DNA of 62,635 nucleotides from Bacillota bacterium (GTDB taxonomy: Bacteria; Bacillota; Clostridia; Christensenellales; SZUA-584): positions 1-62,635 of the forward strand of contig JAEWCC010000009.1 of the NCBI GenBank assembly GCA_023390815.1. Direction: 5' to 3'. The notes beneath the pieces are model-generated. The model ran no database searches, was not told where the DNA came from, and was given only the letters and a program-made list of their open reading frames with translations. The translations under genes and the position numbers were made by a program. The number at the start of each line of letters is the position of its first letter. Position 1 is the first letter of the stretch. This document shows positions 43,322 through 52,598 of this stretch, in pieces.

Positions 43322-44257
43322 TTACGCACCCAGCGCTTTTTTCACGTCATCTGCGATACACCCGGGCGTAAAGCCAAAGTAATTCAGCAGGCTGTCGTAA
43401 TCGAGCGTGGAAAATCCATATACATCATTGAGAGCCACGGGGACCACCGGACCGATATAGCTGCCCGCAAGCGCCTGACAAACCACGCTGTTAAGGCCGC
43501 CCACGATGGAATGCTCCTCTGCGGTCACGACGGCGCGCATCCCCTCCGCAAAGCTGCGGATATACGCGTTGTCCAGCGGCTTTAAGGTGCTCACGTTGAG
43601 CACCTTTAACGAGATACCGTCTTTGGCGAGCAACTCCGCCGCTTCGAGCGCGATAGACACCATGACGCCGCACGCATACACGACGGCATCCTTGCCTTCC
43701 CGTGCCGTATAGATCTTGCCGATTTCAAATTTCTCGTTTTCCGGGGTGATTACGCGCAGATCGTTGCGGTTGGTGCGGAAGTATACCGGGCCGTGGTACT
43801 CCACAATGGTTTCGAGCATCGCACGCACCTGATTGGCGTCCACGGGTTCCAGCACCACCATGCCGGGGATCACGCGCATCGTGGCGATATCCTCGATGCA
43901 CTGATGCGTCGCGCCATCGCCAAAGTCCGAAAGACCGGCGCTGGAGCCGCACACCTTGACGTTGAGATGACCGACGCCGACGCATTGCCGCAGTTGCTCG
44001 AAGCAGCGGCTGGACGAGAACACGGCAAACGAATGGATAAAAGGAATTTTGCCCGTGAGGGAGAGGCCGCCCGCGAAGGTCGCCATGTTCTGCTCCGCGA
44101 TGTTCATTTCGAAGAACCGCTCCGGGTATTCCGCTTCGAACATACAGCTCATCGTAGACTTGCCGAGGTCCGCTTCGAGCGCCACGATATTTTTGTTGGT
44201 CTTGCCCAGTTCCACGAGCTTCTGGCCGTATGCCGTGCGCAAACTTTCATGTTTCAT
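43322..44257 (-). CDS. Transketolase, C-terminal subunit
   Basis: 311 residues. Pyrimidine-binding domain with FEMNIAEQNMATFAGGLSLTG, the glutamate that activates thiamine diphosphate, and SDFGDGATHQ; C-terminal transketolase domain from ~185. Partner of the N-terminal subunit encoded 12 bases upstream. The split form is common in Firmicutes and does two-carbon ketol transfer between sugars. AGGAGGAGA precedes ATG. Confidence 0.92.
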   Translation of the reverse strand: MKHESLRTAYGQKLVELGKTNKNIVALEADLGKSTMSCMFEAEYPERFFEMNIAEQNMATFAGGLSLTGKIPFIHSFAVFSSSRCFEQLRQCVGVGHLNVKVCGSSAGLSDFGDGATHQCIEDIATMRVIPGMVVLEPVDANQVRAMLETIVEYHGPVYFRTNRNDLRVITPENEKFEIGKIYTAREGKDAVVYACGVMVSIALEAAELLAKDGISLKVLNVSTLKPLDNAYIRSFAEGMRAVVTAEEHSIVGGLNSVVCQALAGSYIGPVVPVALNDVYGFSTLDYDSLLNYFGFTPGCIADDVKKALGA

Positions 44258-44269
44258 GATCGTCTCCTC

Positions 44270-45094
44270 CTATAGGTAGCATTCGAGGTCTTTGAGCGCC
44301 TTGTCGAATTCCTCGGTGTTCATGCTGTTGTTGTGGAACGACGGCTGATTCTCGGCAAACGGCACGCCCTTGCACTTGATCGTATTGGCGAGGATCATCA
44401 CCGGGCCGGCGGCATTGTCCGCAGCGTCCAGCGCGCTGACGATCTGACTCATGTCGTGTCCGTCGATCTCGATAACCTCCCAGCCGAATGCGCGCCATTT
44501 TGCCGCGATGTCGCCCAGGTCGTAGCGTTCCGCGATGACGCCCATCGAGCCGAGCCCGTTTTTGTCGAGTATCGCGACGAGGTTATTCAGCCGGAAGTTA
44601 TACGCCGCCATGGCAGCTTCCCATACCTGGCCCTCGGCCAGTTCGCCGTCGCCCAGCAGCACATAGACTTTGGACTGGATGCCATCCATCTTGAGGCCCG
44701 CCGCACAGCCCGCCGCGAGCGATATGCCCTGCCCCAAAGATCCGGTGCTGCCCTCAATGCCGGGTGTTTTATGCATGTCGGGATGGCCCTGCAGGCGCGA
44801 GCCGACTTCCTTCGCGTGAAACAGCTCCTCCTCCGGGAGCACGCCGAGCAGCGCGAGCGCCGCGTATTGCGTATAGGCGGCATGGCCTTTGCTCAGGAAG
44901 AAACGGTCGCGCCCGCTCCATTTCGGGTTTTTCGGGTCGTACTTCATCTTATAGAAATACAGCGCGGCGATGATGTCGGCGGGGGAAAGGGAACCACCGT
45001 AATGTCCCTTCTTGTTCGCGCCGATCATCTTGACAACGTCGTACCGGATGTGCGCGGCTTTTTTATTCAATTCCTCAATGTTTGCGGTTTTCAA
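44270..45094 (-). CDS. Transketolase, N-terminal subunit
   Basis: 274 residues. Thiamine-diphosphate/Mg site GDGELAEGQVWEAAMAAYNFRLNN, and His residues in SKGHAAYTQY and LQGHPDMHKTPG. Start is TTG 45094, five bases after AAGGAGGGG. Together with the next gene it forms one transketolase active site at the subunit interface. Confidence 0.92.
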   Translation of the reverse strand: MKTANIEELNKKAAHIRYDVVKMIGANKKGHYGGSLSPADIIAALYFYKMKYDPKNPKWSGRDRFFLSKGHAAYTQYAALALLGVLPEEELFHAKEVGSRLQGHPDMHKTPGIEGSTGSLGQGISLAAGCAAGLKMDGIQSKVYVLLGDGELAEGQVWEAAMAAYNFRLNNLVAILDKNGLGSMGVIAERYDLGDIAAKWRAFGWEVIEIDGHDMSQIVSALDAADNAAGPVMILANTIKCKGVPFAENQPSFHNNSMNTEEFDKALKDLECYL

Positions 45095-45106
45095 AGCAAC
45101 CCCTCC

Positions 45107-46132
45107 TTAAAATATGATCTCGGCCTTGACCAGATCGTCGTTGCCCGCAGCCAGATACGCGAATACCGCCGGGGCATCCTCGATGGGGATGCGCTTGCCG
45201 ACGAACGCCTGTGCATCGATGCCCATATCCGCCATTTCGGCGATCGTCTCGCCGAAGGCTTCGTGAGAGTACGTATAGGTGCCGTAAACCGTGATCTCGC
45301 GCGTGACCACGCTTTGCATATCGATCACGATCTCCTTCTTGGAATTGCCGACCCATACGCAGTCGCCGCCTAGCCGGACGCAGTCGATCGCCGTTTTCAC
45401 GGGTCGGTCCGCGCCGACCGCTTCGAGCGAAGCGTCCGCGCCGAGGCCGTTCGTCACATCCTTAATGGCGGCGACGACGTCCACTTCGGACGGGTTAAAC
45501 GCGTAGTCTGCACCGACCGTCTTCGCGAAGCTAAGGCGGTTTACACTCAGGTCCGAAGCAATAATCGTGTTGGCGCCGCGCGCTTTGAGCACCGAAATGA
45601 TCAGAAGCCCGATAGTGCCTACGCCCACGACGAGGATGTTCTTGCCCTTGACGTCGCCCGGCAGCTTATCGACCGCGCACTTGGCGACCGCGAGCGGCTC
45701 GATGAGCGCGCCTTCCACAAAGCTCATGCCGTCCGGCATGCGGTAGAGCAGCTTGGCGGGTACTGCCACGTATTCCGCCATCGCGCCGTTCACATCAAAC
45801 ACGCCGAGAAACTTTTTGTGCAGGCAGAGCTGTGTCTTACCCGATTTGCAGTATTCGCATTCTCCGCAGAATATCGAGGGCTGTACAACCACGCGGTCTC
45901 CCACGGCCCAGCCGCGTACGTTCTCCCCGAGCTGCGCAATTTCTCCGCAAAACTCGTGGCCCATGCAATAGCCGGGGATGCGCCGCCCGGTGCCGCCGAG
46001 ATAGCCGTGAATATCGCTGCCGCAGATGCCGCTTGCGCGGACCCTGACGAGCGCGTCGTCGCCGGAGATCTCGGGGACGGGTCGTTCTTCCACCTCAATC
46101 CTTTGCGGACCTTGGTACACCAATGCCTTCAT
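45107..46132 (-). CDS. Zinc-dependent alcohol/polyol dehydrogenase
   Basis: 341 residues, medium-chain dehydrogenase. Catalytic zinc at ICGSDIHGY (Cys37 region) and GHEFCGE; structural zinc in CGECEYCKSGKTQLC; NAD loop VVGVGTIGLL. Near sorbitol/threonine dehydrogenase and galactitol dehydrogenase groups. Thirteen bases ahead of the split transketolase, so it probably turns a sugar alcohol into the ketose that transketolase uses (inference). GGAGG precedes ATG. Confidence 0.88.
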   Translation of the reverse strand: MKALVYQGPQRIEVEERPVPEISGDDALVRVRASGICGSDIHGYLGGTGRRIPGYCMGHEFCGEIAQLGENVRGWAVGDRVVVQPSIFCGECEYCKSGKTQLCLHKKFLGVFDVNGAMAEYVAVPAKLLYRMPDGMSFVEGALIEPLAVAKCAVDKLPGDVKGKNILVVGVGTIGLLIISVLKARGANTIIASDLSVNRLSFAKTVGADYAFNPSEVDVVAAIKDVTNGLGADASLEAVGADRPVKTAIDCVRLGGDCVWVGNSKKEIVIDMQSVVTREITVYGTYTYSHEAFGETIAEMADMGIDAQAFVGKRIPIEDAPAVFAYLAAGNDDLVKAEIIF

Positions 46133-46183
46133 GGATATGCCTCCTTGATCAAATTCACTTAAACACGGAACAGGTTGTGAAAT

Positions 46184-46741
46184 TTAAAATCTTCTGTAGA
46201 TATGGTTGACGGTAAGCAGCGAGACGGGTTGGTTCGTTTCGTTGATGAAGCGATGCACGTTGCGCGAGTCGAGATACACCGAGTCGCCTTCATTGAGCGG
46301 ATACACGATGCCCTTGTATACGATTTTGATCTCACCCTGCAGCACGTAGATGAATTCTTCCGCATCGTGCGAAAAATCTGTGGTCTGGCCGGGTTGCAGC
46401 GAGAGCAGAAAGGGAGAAAGCGCAGTGTTTTTATAGGAAGTCGTTAGCGGAATCATCGAGTAGCCGTCGTTGCCGTCGTCCAGTTCCTTGTGATTCTCGC
46501 GGCGCAGAATCATGATGTCCGCATCGCCTTCTGTCTTTTCCGATGCCTGCGGGCTTAACAGCTCAGTCATGTCAAAATCAAGAACGGTCGCAAGCGTTTG
46601 AAGCGTTGCAAATGGTGGTATCCTGTCCGAACGCTCAAGCTTGGACAGATAGCTTAGTGACAGGCTGGTCAGCTTAGAGAGCTCCTCGAGCGTAAGGTTC
46701 TTCTTTGTACGGTACTTTCTGATCGTCTGTCCGGCTTTCAT
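46184..46741 (-). CDS. XRE-family regulator with cupin domain
   Basis: 185 residues from ATG 46741, five bases after GAGGTG. HTH_3 at ~5-60 (LTLEELSKLTSLSLSYLSKLERSDRIPPFATLQTLA), then a C-terminal cupin (~115-180: FSHDAEEFIYVLQGEIKIVYKGIVYPLNEGDSVYLDSRNVHRFIN) likely binding a sugar or metal-linked ligand. Such PuuR/SutR-like regulators control nearby catabolic genes; here the likely target is the downstream ADH-transketolase-ALDH unit. Confidence 0.87.
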   Translation of the reverse strand: MKAGQTIRKYRTKKNLTLEELSKLTSLSLSYLSKLERSDRIPPFATLQTLATVLDFDMTELLSPQASEKTEGDADIMILRRENHKELDDGNDGYSMIPLTTSYKNTALSPFLLSLQPGQTTDFSHDAEEFIYVLQGEIKIVYKGIVYPLNEGDSVYLDSRNVHRFINETNQPVSLLTVNHIYRRF

Positions 46742-46770
46742 CAGCACACCTCAATTTTCATTATGGGAGA

Positions 46771-46799
46771 ATAATAGCATCTAAATTTTTAAAAAGCAA
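46771..46799 (-). promoter_or_regulatory. Promoter of the XRE-cupin gene
   Basis: On the minus strand TTGCTT (46799-46794), 17 bases, TATTAT (46776-46771), 30 bases from the start codon. Confidence 0.6.
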
Positions 46800-46970
46800 T
46801 ACAAAAAGCAAAAAAATTGTCCTTAAAGTAGAAATATTTTTGTATAGACCCTGCCACCACGTAAGAATCAAAAGGCCGCACTCAAAAAACATTTATAAAT
46901 ACTGTTGATTGTGATAAAAAAATGATTCTATTCGGCAGGAGAAACGAAACGCATGTCGAATTAATATACC

Positions 46971-46982
46971 TGAAACGTTTCA
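46971..46982 (+). promoter_or_regulatory. LacI-type operator, TGAAACGTTTCA
   Basis: A perfect 12-bp palindrome in the leader of the LacI-family gene, 40 bases before its likely GTG start. Suits autoregulation by the LacI protein; shorter than the 14-bp CcpA cre site. Confidence 0.65.
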
Positions 46983-47022
46983 AATGAAATCACCTCTATT
47001 TTTTATTAAGGAAGACATACGC

Positions 47023-48048
47023 GTGCGGGTAACGATTAAGGATATTGCCAGGGTAGCCGGAGTATCGGTGGCAACGGCCTCCATGGCGCTCAACGACAAG
47101 CCGGGCATCAATAAGGAGACACGGCAGAAGGTGCTCGACGTAGCCGAGCAGATGTATTATCGCCCCAACTACTCGGCCCGAAGCCTCATCACCAAAAAGA
47201 GCGGGATCATCGGGCTCGTCGTCACGGATATCCGCAACCCCTTCTTTTCAAAGCTGGTGGACGTATTCAACCGCGAGGTCGAGAAGAACGGTTACTCGCT
47301 GCTGCTTGGCATCTCGAGCGACAAGGTGAGCCTCGAAAAAAAGTGTATCGATCTTTTTGTAGGACGGAATGTGGAAGGCATCATCGTCGTACCGACGATC
47401 GAGACCTCGCCCGATCTGGAGCACTTGTATATGCTCAAACGCATGAAGATTCCGTTTGCGCTTTGTACCACAGCCTATAACGGCATTGAAACCGATGTGG
47501 TGATGACCGACCTGAAGGAGGGCGAGTACCAGGTCGTACGGCACCTCATCGGCAAAGGCAGAAAATCCATCTGTTTTGTGACGTGCGACCGCAGCCTGCT
47601 GCTTTCGCGAGAGCGTCTGGAGGGGTTCAGAAAGGCGCATCTCGAGAGCGGACTCACCTACAACAACGAGCAGATCATTGAGACGGAACCGGATTATGAG
47701 CACGGATATGATATAGGCAAAACACTTGCGGGCGGCAAAGCCGACGCGGTGGTTGCCGTCAACGATTTTGTTGCCTTCGGCCTGTCCAAGGCGTTTAAGG
47801 ACGCTGGCGTACGTATACCGGAAGAAATTGCGGTAGCGGGATATGACGATCTGTTGTTTTCAAACTTGGTCGATCCGGCGCTGACCACAGTGAAGCAGCC
47901 GATCACGGAAATATGCGTCAAAACCCTCGAGCTGTTGTTTGACCGCATCGAAAACGGCCCGGGGAATGCTCAAACTTTTTCACTGCCGCCCCAATTGATC
48001 ATTCGCGATTCCACGGTCGGCCAGAACAAGGCTGATATTACGCAATAA
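47023..48048 (+). CDS. LacI-family transcriptional regulator 1
   Basis: 341 residues from GTG 47023 (AAGGAAG upstream), giving the usual N-terminus MRVTIKDIARVAGVSVATASMALNDKPGI; an earlier in-frame ATG (46984) abuts the operator and has no ribosome site. HTH at 4-30, hinge ~50-60, periplasmic-binding-like sugar domain to the end (IGLVVTDIRNPFF, VNDFVAFGLSKA, GYDDLLFSNLVDPALTTVKQP). Heads a cluster with D-lyxose isomerase, a UroD-family protein and a FucI-like isomerase, 11 bases before the first. Confidence 0.9.
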   Translation: MRVTIKDIARVAGVSVATASMALNDKPGINKETRQKVLDVAEQMYYRPNYSARSLITKKSGIIGLVVTDIRNPFFSKLVDVFNREVEKNGYSLLLGISSDKVSLEKKCIDLFVGRNVEGIIVVPTIETSPDLEHLYMLKRMKIPFALCTTAYNGIETDVVMTDLKEGEYQVVRHLIGKGRKSICFVTCDRSLLLSRERLEGFRKAHLESGLTYNNEQIIETEPDYEHGYDIGKTLAGGKADAVVAVNDFVAFGLSKAFKDAGVRIPEEIAVAGYDDLLFSNLVDPALTTVKQPITEICVKTLELLFDRIENGPGNAQTFSLPPQLIIRDSTVGQNKADITQ

Positions 48049-48059
48049 GGAGAAGACAT

Positions 48060-48743
48060 ATGAAAAGATCGGAAATCAACGCCATCATGAGAAAAGCGCT
48101 GCTGTTTGCGGACAGAATGAACTTCGCGCTGCCTCCGTTTGTCTACTGGGGTCCCAAAGACTGGGAGTCCAAGGGCCACGAATACGACGAGGTGCGCGAT
48201 AACATGCTCGGCTGGGACATCACTGATTTCGGCAGCGGCGATTATTACAAGGTCGGTCTACTGATGATCACGCTGCGCAATGGTAACTTCTCAAACAAGG
48301 ATCAGTACGTCAAACCCTACGCTGAAAAGCTGCTGATCGTGGAGGAAGAGCAGATCACGCCGTATCATTTCCATTGGAGCAAGATGGAGGACATCATCAA
48401 CCGCGGCGGCGGAAACCTGATGGTGCAGGTATATGGTTCTACGAAGGAAGAAACGCTTTCGGACGCGCCGGTGATGATATCGATGGATGGGCGCAACTAC
48501 GAAGCGCCTGCGGGCACCATCGTGCGCGTTTCGCCCGGCGAGAGCATCACGCTTCCGGCAGGGCAATACCATAAGTTCTGGGGAGAAAAGGGTACGGGCA
48601 CGATCCTGGTCGGCGAAGTATCGAAGGTGAACGACGATAACGTAGACAATCGCTTTCTGGAGAAGGTGGGCCGGTTTCCGCAGATCGAAGAGGATGAAGC
48701 GCCGCTGTATCTGATGTACGGAGAGTATCCGCCTGCGAAATAA
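48060..48743 (+). CDS. D-lyxose ketol-isomerase
   Basis: 227 residues. Cupin with TPYHFHWSKMEDIINRGGGNLMVQVYG, the metal-binding His/His/Glu region typical of D-lyxose isomerases, and LPAGQYHKFWGEKG with the last His. It converts D-lyxose to D-xylulose and acts on D-mannose/D-fructose in some species. AAGGAG precedes ATG. First enzyme gene after LacI 1. Confidence 0.88.
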   Translation: MKRSEINAIMRKALLFADRMNFALPPFVYWGPKDWESKGHEYDEVRDNMLGWDITDFGSGDYYKVGLLMITLRNGNFSNKDQYVKPYAEKLLIVEEEQITPYHFHWSKMEDIINRGGGNLMVQVYGSTKEETLSDAPVMISMDGRNYEAPAGTIVRVSPGESITLPAGQYHKFWGEKGTGTILVGEVSKVNDDNVDNRFLEKVGRFPQIEEDEAPLYLMYGEYPPAK

Positions 48744-48793
48744 GCCTGTTATTTGCCCGCGTAGTGCCGCGTGAATTCTTACGGGAGGTAATG

Positions 48794-49912
48794 ATGATGG
48801 ACCCCAAGACGAGGATGCTGAATGCCTATCAAGGTATCAAGTCGGACTATATCCCCTGCGCCCCGGAGTTCTGGTTTTACTATCCTGCCAAGGTGCTCGG
48901 GATCACGATGGTGGAGTTCCAGCGCGAGGTGCCGCATTACAAGGGCATGATCGCGGCGTTCAAAAAGTTTGGCTGCGAAGGCTGGGGGATTGCGACGCCG
49001 ACGGAGATCAATCCCCATGTGGGAGTGAAGTCGGTTGTCAGGAAGCTCGATAACGGCACCTATCGCGACGCGCAGAGCGTCATCTGCGACGGCAAGCCGT
49101 TTACGCGCAGTTACATCTATTCCGACGACGAGCCATTCTGGAGCGAGGAATTCGCCGTCAGCAGCCCGGAGGATGCGCGTACCTTTTTTGACGCACACAT
49201 TAACGAGGATGTCACATTTGATTTTACAGCAGCGATTGAGGCGCACCGCGAAGTAGGAGGGACGTTTCTACTTGAGATGGACCTCGGGCTCTCGTTCTTC
49301 GACTTTTTCGAGCAGGCGATGGGATTTGAGAACGCGCTGTTCTACTTCATGGATGAGGACGAGGCAGTATTAAAAGAGATGCTGGACCGGTATATCGCGT
49401 TCAAGCAGCGGCTCGTGCGCGAAGCGACCCAAAAGACACCGTATGAATCGTACTTTATCGGCTGCAGTTCTTCGTGCGTTCCGCTGATGGGCCCCGCGCT
49501 CTGGCGGAAGTGGGATAAGGTTTACGAGAAAGCCGTCACGGATGTTTGCCATGCGGGCGGGCGGCTGATACACAACCATAACCACGGGCGCGTGATGGAG
49601 ATTGTCCCGGATTTCGTGGAGATCGGCTTCGATTGTGTATGTCCGTTCGAACGGCCGCCGGGTAACGTGGAAGGCGTGGAAGGCATCCGGGCGGTGCGGC
49701 GCATGCTGCAGGAGAAGGTGACGTTCAACGGCAATGTGCATACCGTGAAGGCGCTGCTGCAAGGCACCCCTGAAATCGTGCGCCAGCAGGTGCGCGAACT
49801 CAAGGAAGCCTATGCCGGTTCGAACCGGCTCATCGTGGGCACGGGCGACCAGGTCGCGGGCGGCACGCCCGACGAAAACCTCTGGGCGATGATTGAGGAA
49901 ACGAGAAAATAA
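48794..49912 (+). CDS. Uroporphyrinogen-decarboxylase-family protein (non-heme context)
   Basis: About 372 residues. Three ATGs (48791, 48794, 48797) follow GGGAGG; the middle or last gives normal spacing. TIM-barrel of the UroD/MtaA/CmuA superfamily: CHAGGRLIHNHNHGRVMEIVPDFVEIGFDCVCPFERPPGNV and GTGDQVAGGTPDENLWAM. There are no heme genes nearby; in sugar loci such proteins are common but uncharacterised, and related MtaA/CmuA move methyl groups. Possible role: demethylation or another step on a modified sugar. Confidence 0.75.
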   Translation: MMDPKTRMLNAYQGIKSDYIPCAPEFWFYYPAKVLGITMVEFQREVPHYKGMIAAFKKFGCEGWGIATPTEINPHVGVKSVVRKLDNGTYRDAQSVICDGKPFTRSYIYSDDEPFWSEEFAVSSPEDARTFFDAHINEDVTFDFTAAIEAHREVGGTFLLEMDLGLSFFDFFEQAMGFENALFYFMDEDEAVLKEMLDRYIAFKQRLVREATQKTPYESYFIGCSSSCVPLMGPALWRKWDKVYEKAVTDVCHAGGRLIHNHNHGRVMEIVPDFVEIGFDCVCPFERPPGNVEGVEGIRAVRRMLQEKVTFNGNVHTVKALLQGTPEIVRQQVRELKEAYAGSNRLIVGTGDQVAGGTPDENLWAMIEETRK

Positions 49913-49929
49913 TCGGAAAGTGTGACATC

Positions 49930-51321
49930 ATGAAGTTTGCTTTATTCTTCGGAAACCGGGGTTTCTTTCCTGAGAAGCTCATCGACGAGGCGAGAAGAGA
50001 GATCAAGGGCGTGGTCGAGTCGCTTGGATACGAGACGCTCATCATGCCGGAGGGGACGACCAAATACGGCGCGGTCGAGACGATGGAAGACGGCAAAAAG
50101 TACGCTGCGTTTCTCAAACAACACGAATACGACGGCGTGATTCTCTCGCTGCCCAACTTCGGCGATGAGAACGGCGCCATAACGGCGCTTGAGGACGCGG
50201 GCGTGCCCATACTCGTGCAGGCTTATCCTGATGAGATCGGCAAAATGGACTTTGCCAACCGGCGCGACGCGTTCTGCGGAAAGTTCTCCGTGATGGATGT
50301 GTTTTATCAGCACCGGCTGCCCTACACCACGTTTTCGCACGTGTGCGATCCGAAATTGGAAGCGTTTCGGCAGGAGGTTGCCGAATTTGCCGCGGTTTGC
50401 CGCATCGTGAAGGGCATGAAGCGCTTCAACGTCGGCGCAATCGGCGCGCGCACCACGCTTTTCAAGACGATCCGGTTCGATGAGATCACGCTGCAAAAGT
50501 ACGGCATCAATACCGAGGCGATCGATCTGTCCGAGGTGTTTCATCGCATGGAGGAAATCAGCCCCGCGGATGCGGCGGTGGAAGCGAAGAAAAAACGGTT
50601 CGCGGAATATACCGACTTTTCAAAAGTGCCGGAGGCAAAGGCCGATGCGATCGCAAAACTCAGCGTCGTGGTGGACGACATCATCAAGGATTACGCGCTC
50701 GATTGTCTCGCGCTGCGATGCTGGAACGAGTTTGAGAACTACCTCGGCATCGCGCCGTGCGTAGTGCTGTCCGAGCTGAACGACCGCGGATTTCCGGCGG
50801 CGTGCGAACTCGACGTATGCAACGCGATTGCCATGCGCGCGATATCGCTCGCGACGCAAAAACCCGCGACTTGCCTGGACTGGAACAATAACTACGGGAC
50901 GGAGAAGGACAAATGCATCCTGTTCCACTGCGGTCCGGTGCCGAAATCGCTGATGGAGGCGGGCAGCGGTCATGTGACGGACCACAAAATGTTCAGCAAA
51001 TCGTACGGGACCGGCAGCGGCTGGGGAAGCAACGAGGGAAGGATTGCCCCGGGGGATATGACGTATGCCAGTGCGAAAACGCACGACGGCAGCCTCGTTT
51101 TTTACATAGATGAAGGCGAGTTTACATGCGACGCAATTGAAAAAGAGTTCTTTGGATGCGGAGGTGTTGCGAACATACCGGAGCTGGAGAAAAAACTAAA
51201 TATCATTGGCAGGAACGGATACCGCCATCATGTGTCCGTGGGCAAAGGCCACGTTGCGCGCGCAATTCGGGAGGCGTTCGGTACGTACCTGAAATACCGA
51301 ATCGAGGATTTCGGCCAATAG
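49930..51321 (+). CDS. L-fucose/L-arabinose isomerase-fold protein
   Basis: 463 residues. Resembles the FucI/AraA superfamily: N-terminal Rossmann segments (KFALFFGNRGFFPEKLIDEA, YDGVILSLPNFGDENGA), a central segment with RCWNEFENYLGIAPC and a C-terminal barrel (HCGPVPKSLMEAG). Activity is on an aldose/ketose, but substrate is not fixed by the visible residues. Third enzyme in the LacI 1 cluster; converges with LacI 2. Confidence 0.8.
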   Translation: MKFALFFGNRGFFPEKLIDEARREIKGVVESLGYETLIMPEGTTKYGAVETMEDGKKYAAFLKQHEYDGVILSLPNFGDENGAITALEDAGVPILVQAYPDEIGKMDFANRRDAFCGKFSVMDVFYQHRLPYTTFSHVCDPKLEAFRQEVAEFAAVCRIVKGMKRFNVGAIGARTTLFKTIRFDEITLQKYGINTEAIDLSEVFHRMEEISPADAAVEAKKKRFAEYTDFSKVPEAKADAIAKLSVVVDDIIKDYALDCLALRCWNEFENYLGIAPCVVLSELNDRGFPAACELDVCNAIAMRAISLATQKPATCLDWNNNYGTEKDKCILFHCGPVPKSLMEAGSGHVTDHKMFSKSYGTGSGWGSNEGRIAPGDMTYASAKTHDGSLVFYIDEGEFTCDAIEKEFFGCGGVANIPELEKKLNIIGRNGYRHHVSVGKGHVARAIREAFGTYLKYRIEDFGQ

Positions 51322-51343
51322 AAAAGGACCGCGTAAGCGGTCC
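51322..51343 (-). terminator. Terminator of LacI 2
   Basis: GGACCGC-N4-GCGGTCC; on the minus strand followed by TTTTC. Confidence 0.6.
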
Positions 51344-51348
51344 CGTGA

Positions 51349-52371
51349 TCACAGGTCGATGATGTTGGGCGCGTTGGGATTGGTGCTCTTGCCCTCGATC
51401 AGCCGCGTGGTGAATATCGCCTGGCGGTTCTTGGACTGAGGATGCTCGATCTTATTGATCAGCATATCCACCGCGGCCTTGCACATCTCGGCGATGGGCA
51501 TCGCGTGGGTGGTGATCGACGGGTCGTACAGGAAGGCAAGCTGTACGCCGTCATGGCCGGTTACGGCAATATCCTCGGGTACGCGGTAATGGTTCTGCTG
51601 CAGATACTTGATGCACCCGATGGCGAGATAATCGTTGGCGCATACAATGGCCGTGGGCGGGTTCTTCATCTGCATGAGCAGGCTCGTGTGATAAAACCCG
51701 TACTTGGGACGGTACCGCCCGTTTTTCACGAGTTCGCTGTCCACTTCGAGCCCGGCCATACGCATGGCCCGTTGAAAACCGTCGTACTTCTCGCGCGTGA
51801 TGCGGCTGTCGGCGGGGCCGTTTAAAAAGGCAATGCGCTTGTGCCCCAGCTCGGTCATGTACTGCGTAATCTTGAATACGCTCTCGTTAAGGCTTAATAC
51901 CACCGAGTTAAAGTTGGTACTGTGGATCTCCCAGCCCATGAGGGTTACAGGAATCTTGTTGCGGATCTCGTCGAACTTTTCGATGATCTCGTCCTCGTCG
52001 AGGAAGCAGATGATGAGACCGTCCGCGAATATGCTTTCGATGTTGTCCATGTATTTCTTGAGATCCTCGAGATCGTCCTCGGTGGAATAAACGATAACGC
52101 GGTATCCCTGAAGGGTCGCATATGCGCGCAGGTTGCTGAAAACTTCCGAATAGAACGGGTTCTCGATATCCGGAACGATCATCGCAATCTGATTGGTCTT
52201 TTTGGTACGCATGCTCTGCGCGATTTTGTTGGGCGTATAGTGCAGCGCGTTGACCGCATCCTCGATACGTTTCCGGTAATCCTCCGTCAGCTGGTCGGGG
52301 TTGTTAAGGAACTTGGAAACGGTGCTTTTGGATACGCCCGCGTATTCTGCGACGTCCTTGATAACTGCCAT
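51349..52371 (-). CDS. LacI-family transcriptional regulator 2
   Basis: 340 residues. HTH AVIKDVAEYAGVSKSTVSKFLNNPDQL (2-28), hinge with QSMRTKKTNQIA, then the sugar-binding core (MIVPDIENPFYSEVF, CANDYLAIGCIKYL, GHDGVQLAFLYDPSITTHAMP). It is transcribed away from the sugar operon 52702-62635 and shares its operator sequence with that operon (52383 and 52633), so it very likely controls both. Confidence 0.92.
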   Translation of the reverse strand: MAVIKDVAEYAGVSKSTVSKFLNNPDQLTEDYRKRIEDAVNALHYTPNKIAQSMRTKKTNQIAMIVPDIENPFYSEVFSNLRAYATLQGYRVIVYSTEDDLEDLKKYMDNIESIFADGLIICFLDEDEIIEKFDEIRNKIPVTLMGWEIHSTNFNSVVLSLNESVFKITQYMTELGHKRIAFLNGPADSRITREKYDGFQRAMRMAGLEVDSELVKNGRYRPKYGFYHTSLLMQMKNPPTAIVCANDYLAIGCIKYLQQNHYRVPEDIAVTGHDGVQLAFLYDPSITTHAMPIAEMCKAAVDMLINKIEHPQSKNRQAIFTTRLIEGKSTNPNAPNIIDL

Positions 52372-52382
52372 AATAATTCACC

Positions 52383-52439
52383 ACAAAAATCAGTTTTTCA
52401 ATGCTATTTATTATACTGTAACGATATATCCGTCGTCAA
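52383..52439 (-). promoter_or_regulatory. LacI 2 promoter with operator O2a
   Basis: On the minus strand TTGACG (52439-52434), 18 bases, TATAAT (52415-52410), then the operator TGAAAAACTGATTTTTGT (52400-52383), which covers the start site. Arms match the site in front of the divergent operon. Confidence 0.75.
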
Positions 52440-52598
52440 TAGCTTCGCGAAATTCATTTTTCCTTTTTGGAAAAGGAAAAACATGGTTAAATTTCTCGTA
52501 ATATTGATATATGCTGGAAAAGATAGCACCATAAGTACCTTGAAAAGTAAATATAAGCCACACCATTCGAAGAAAATGATCTTTTTTTAAAAAGGGTC

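Noticed and set aside
46971..46982. CcpA cre site
   Set aside because: The palindrome is 12 bp and fits a local LacI operator; the 14-bp cre pattern with central CG spacing is not met.
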